From: Maribacter sp.
Lineage (GTDB): Bacteria; Bacteroidota; Bacteroidia; Flavobacteriales; Flavobacteriaceae
Reading direction: 5' to 3'
Assembly (NCBI GenBank): GCA_002749285.1
Contig: PDPR01000009.1
Location: 124,001 to 188,000, forward strand
DNA: 64,000 nt
The notes beneath the pieces are model-generated. The model saw only the letters and a list, made by a program, of their open reading frames with translations. It was not told the origin of the DNA and ran no database searches. This document shows, piece after piece, positions 63,312 through 64,000 of the stretch. A program made the position numbers and the translations under genes. The number at the start of each line of letters is the position of its first letter. The first letter of the stretch is position 1.

Positions 63312-63650
63312 TTAATTCCGGAGTTCTTTAAAAGGGTCCCAAAAGTGTTTCCCAAAATCGACAATCCGATCATCCACAACCTTGACCCCCTCGCTTTCCA
63401 GCAATTGTTGCATAAGGTTCGTACCCTCAAAGTGATGTTTCCCGGTAAGCAACCCGATTTTGTTCACTACCCTATGTGCTGGCACATCAGGCATGTTATG
63501 TGACCCGTTCATGGCCCAACCTACCATTCTCGCACTACGGGCCGCACCAAGGTATTTGGCAATAGCGCCATAAGAGGTTACCCTACCGTATGGAATGAGC
63601 TTGGCGACCTCATAGACTTTTTGAAAAAAATCGGTATTATCGGATTTCAT
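63312..63650 (-). CDS. Alkyltransferase-like (MGMT-family) DNA-binding protein
   Basis: This 112-residue protein covers only the C-terminal DNA-binding domain of O6-methylguanine-DNA methyltransferases: VYEVAKLIPYGRVTSYGAIAKYLG is the helix-turn-helix region and ARMVGWAMNGSHN contains the arginine finger. The active-site motif PCHR is PAHR here (57-60), with the reactive cysteine replaced by alanine. It therefore cannot transfer alkyl groups itself and fits the ATL proteins that flag O6-alkylguanine for nucleotide excision repair. Its start overlaps the upstream exporter gene's stop by 4 bases. Confidence 0.9.
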   Translation of the reverse strand: MKSDNTDFFQKVYEVAKLIPYGRVTSYGAIAKYLGAARSARMVGWAMNGSHNMPDVPAHRVVNKIGLLTGKHHFEGTNLMQQLLESEGVKVVDDRIVDFGKHFWDPFKELRN

Positions 63651-64000
63651 CGGTTAAGGACCCTATAAATGGTGATTACTAAAAGGATTATCATCAACAC
63701 CCCTAAAATATAATTTGAATTCTTGGAAAATCGATTGGTCTTGTTCTCCAGTTTATTGAAATAAGCCGTGTACATGTACAGGACCGAAAAAGCACCTACC
63801 CCTGCGGCCAATACAAACACCACGATATCCCAAACTTCGAATTTTATCCACCCTGAGGCATTCCATATAACATTAAGGCCGCTGTAATAAGGTATGGTCA
63901 GTAGGTTAAGAGCCGCCAACAGCATTCCCTTATAGAAACTATTCCGCTTACTGATGTTAACTGATTTGACCACCTTTTTTCTATTGCCCTTGGCCGCCAT
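63647..64000 (-). CDS. LysE-type exporter, C-terminal half (runs off the window)
   Basis: The visible 117 residues contain three hydrophobic stretches: KGMLLAALNLLTIPYYSGLNVIW, FEVWDIVVFVLAAGVGAFSVLYMYTAYF and NSNYILGVLMIILLVITIYRVL. The order and the ALNLLTIPYYSG pattern look like the second half of LysE/RhtB amino-acid exporters, which are about 200-215 residues. An ATG happens to lie exactly at the window edge, but the family length implies that the gene continues to the right. It overlaps the alkyltransferase-like gene by 4 bases. Confidence 0.65.
   Translation of the reverse strand: MAAKGNRKKVVKSVNISKRNSFYKGMLLAALNLLTIPYYSGLNVIWNASGWIKFEVWDIVVFVLAAGVGAFSVLYMYTAYFNKLENKTNRFSKNSNYILGVLMIILLVITIYRVLNR

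Noticed and set aside
1..64000. tRNA, rRNA, CRISPR array and prophage genes
   Set aside because: No gap shows tRNA-like cloverleaf ends, rRNA sequence, repeat-spacer arrays or phage structural genes.

Overview
The window looks like chromosomal DNA of a marine flavobacterium (Bacteroidota, Flavobacteriaceae). The evidence is two SusC/SusD pairs, many short lipoprotein signal peptides, a T9SS type A sorting tail on a large amylase, a flavobacterial-type TonB, a KorAB oxidoreductase, and moderate-to-low GC with AT-rich intergenic DNA. Genus-level placement is not possible from sequence reading alone.

Region 1 (1-17436) is a starch/maltodextrin utilisation locus. On the minus strand lie a LacI-type regulator and a tight operon of beta-phosphoglucomutase, a GH65 maltose-phosphorylase-like enzyme and a lipoprotein alpha-amylase. 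Divergent from the regulator, on the plus strand, are SusC, SusD, a SusE-like protein with three repeated binding modules, a multidomain T9SS-secreted GH13 amylase and a small FN3-like lipoprotein. Together they would bind and cut starch at the surface, import maltodextrins, and convert maltose by phosphorolysis to glucose and glucose-6-phosphate. No inner-membrane maltose transporter gene lies in the locus. A GDPD lipoprotein and the start of a flavoprotein gene lie at the left edge.

Region 2 (17437-37034) is a second SusC/SusD locus without recognisable glycoside hydrolases. It carries three large paralogous FG-GAP/ASPIC-UnbV lipoproteins in tandem, an orphan 197-residue lipoprotein wedged between them, an SSS-type sodium symporter preceded by an FNR-like palindrome, a vanadium-haloperoxidase/PAP2-type phosphoesterase lipoprotein and a small propeller-like lipoprotein. 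This is the best candidate for an undescribed functional unit.

Region 3 (37035-49665) holds envelope and signalling genes: a giant lipoprotein combining metallophosphoesterase, a kinase-like segment and an outer-membrane barrel; an HD hydrolase fused to a PycTM-like membrane domain; a GAF protein; a second metallophosphoesterase; TonB; a penicillin-acylase-family lipoprotein; and a secreted protein of unknown function.

Region 4 (49666-55540) is energy metabolism: an octaheme cytochrome with HEAT-like and TPR segments, KorB-KorA, and a divergent 2x[4Fe-4S] ferredoxin with an FNR-like palindrome between them.

Region 5 (55541-64000) is mixed. It has an AT-rich ECF sigma/membrane-protein cassette next to a decayed IS3-family transposase, DoxX and a Tat-signal Gfo/Idh oxidoreductase, and the NifU-domain/Mrp Fe-S pair. 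A decayed IS5-family transposase and an outer-membrane protein then interrupt the stretch before an alkyltransferase-like gene and the C-terminal half of a LysE-type exporter. A tiny 36-residue membrane protein and a broken copy of its 3' end flank that interruption. No rRNA, tRNA or CRISPR array was seen.
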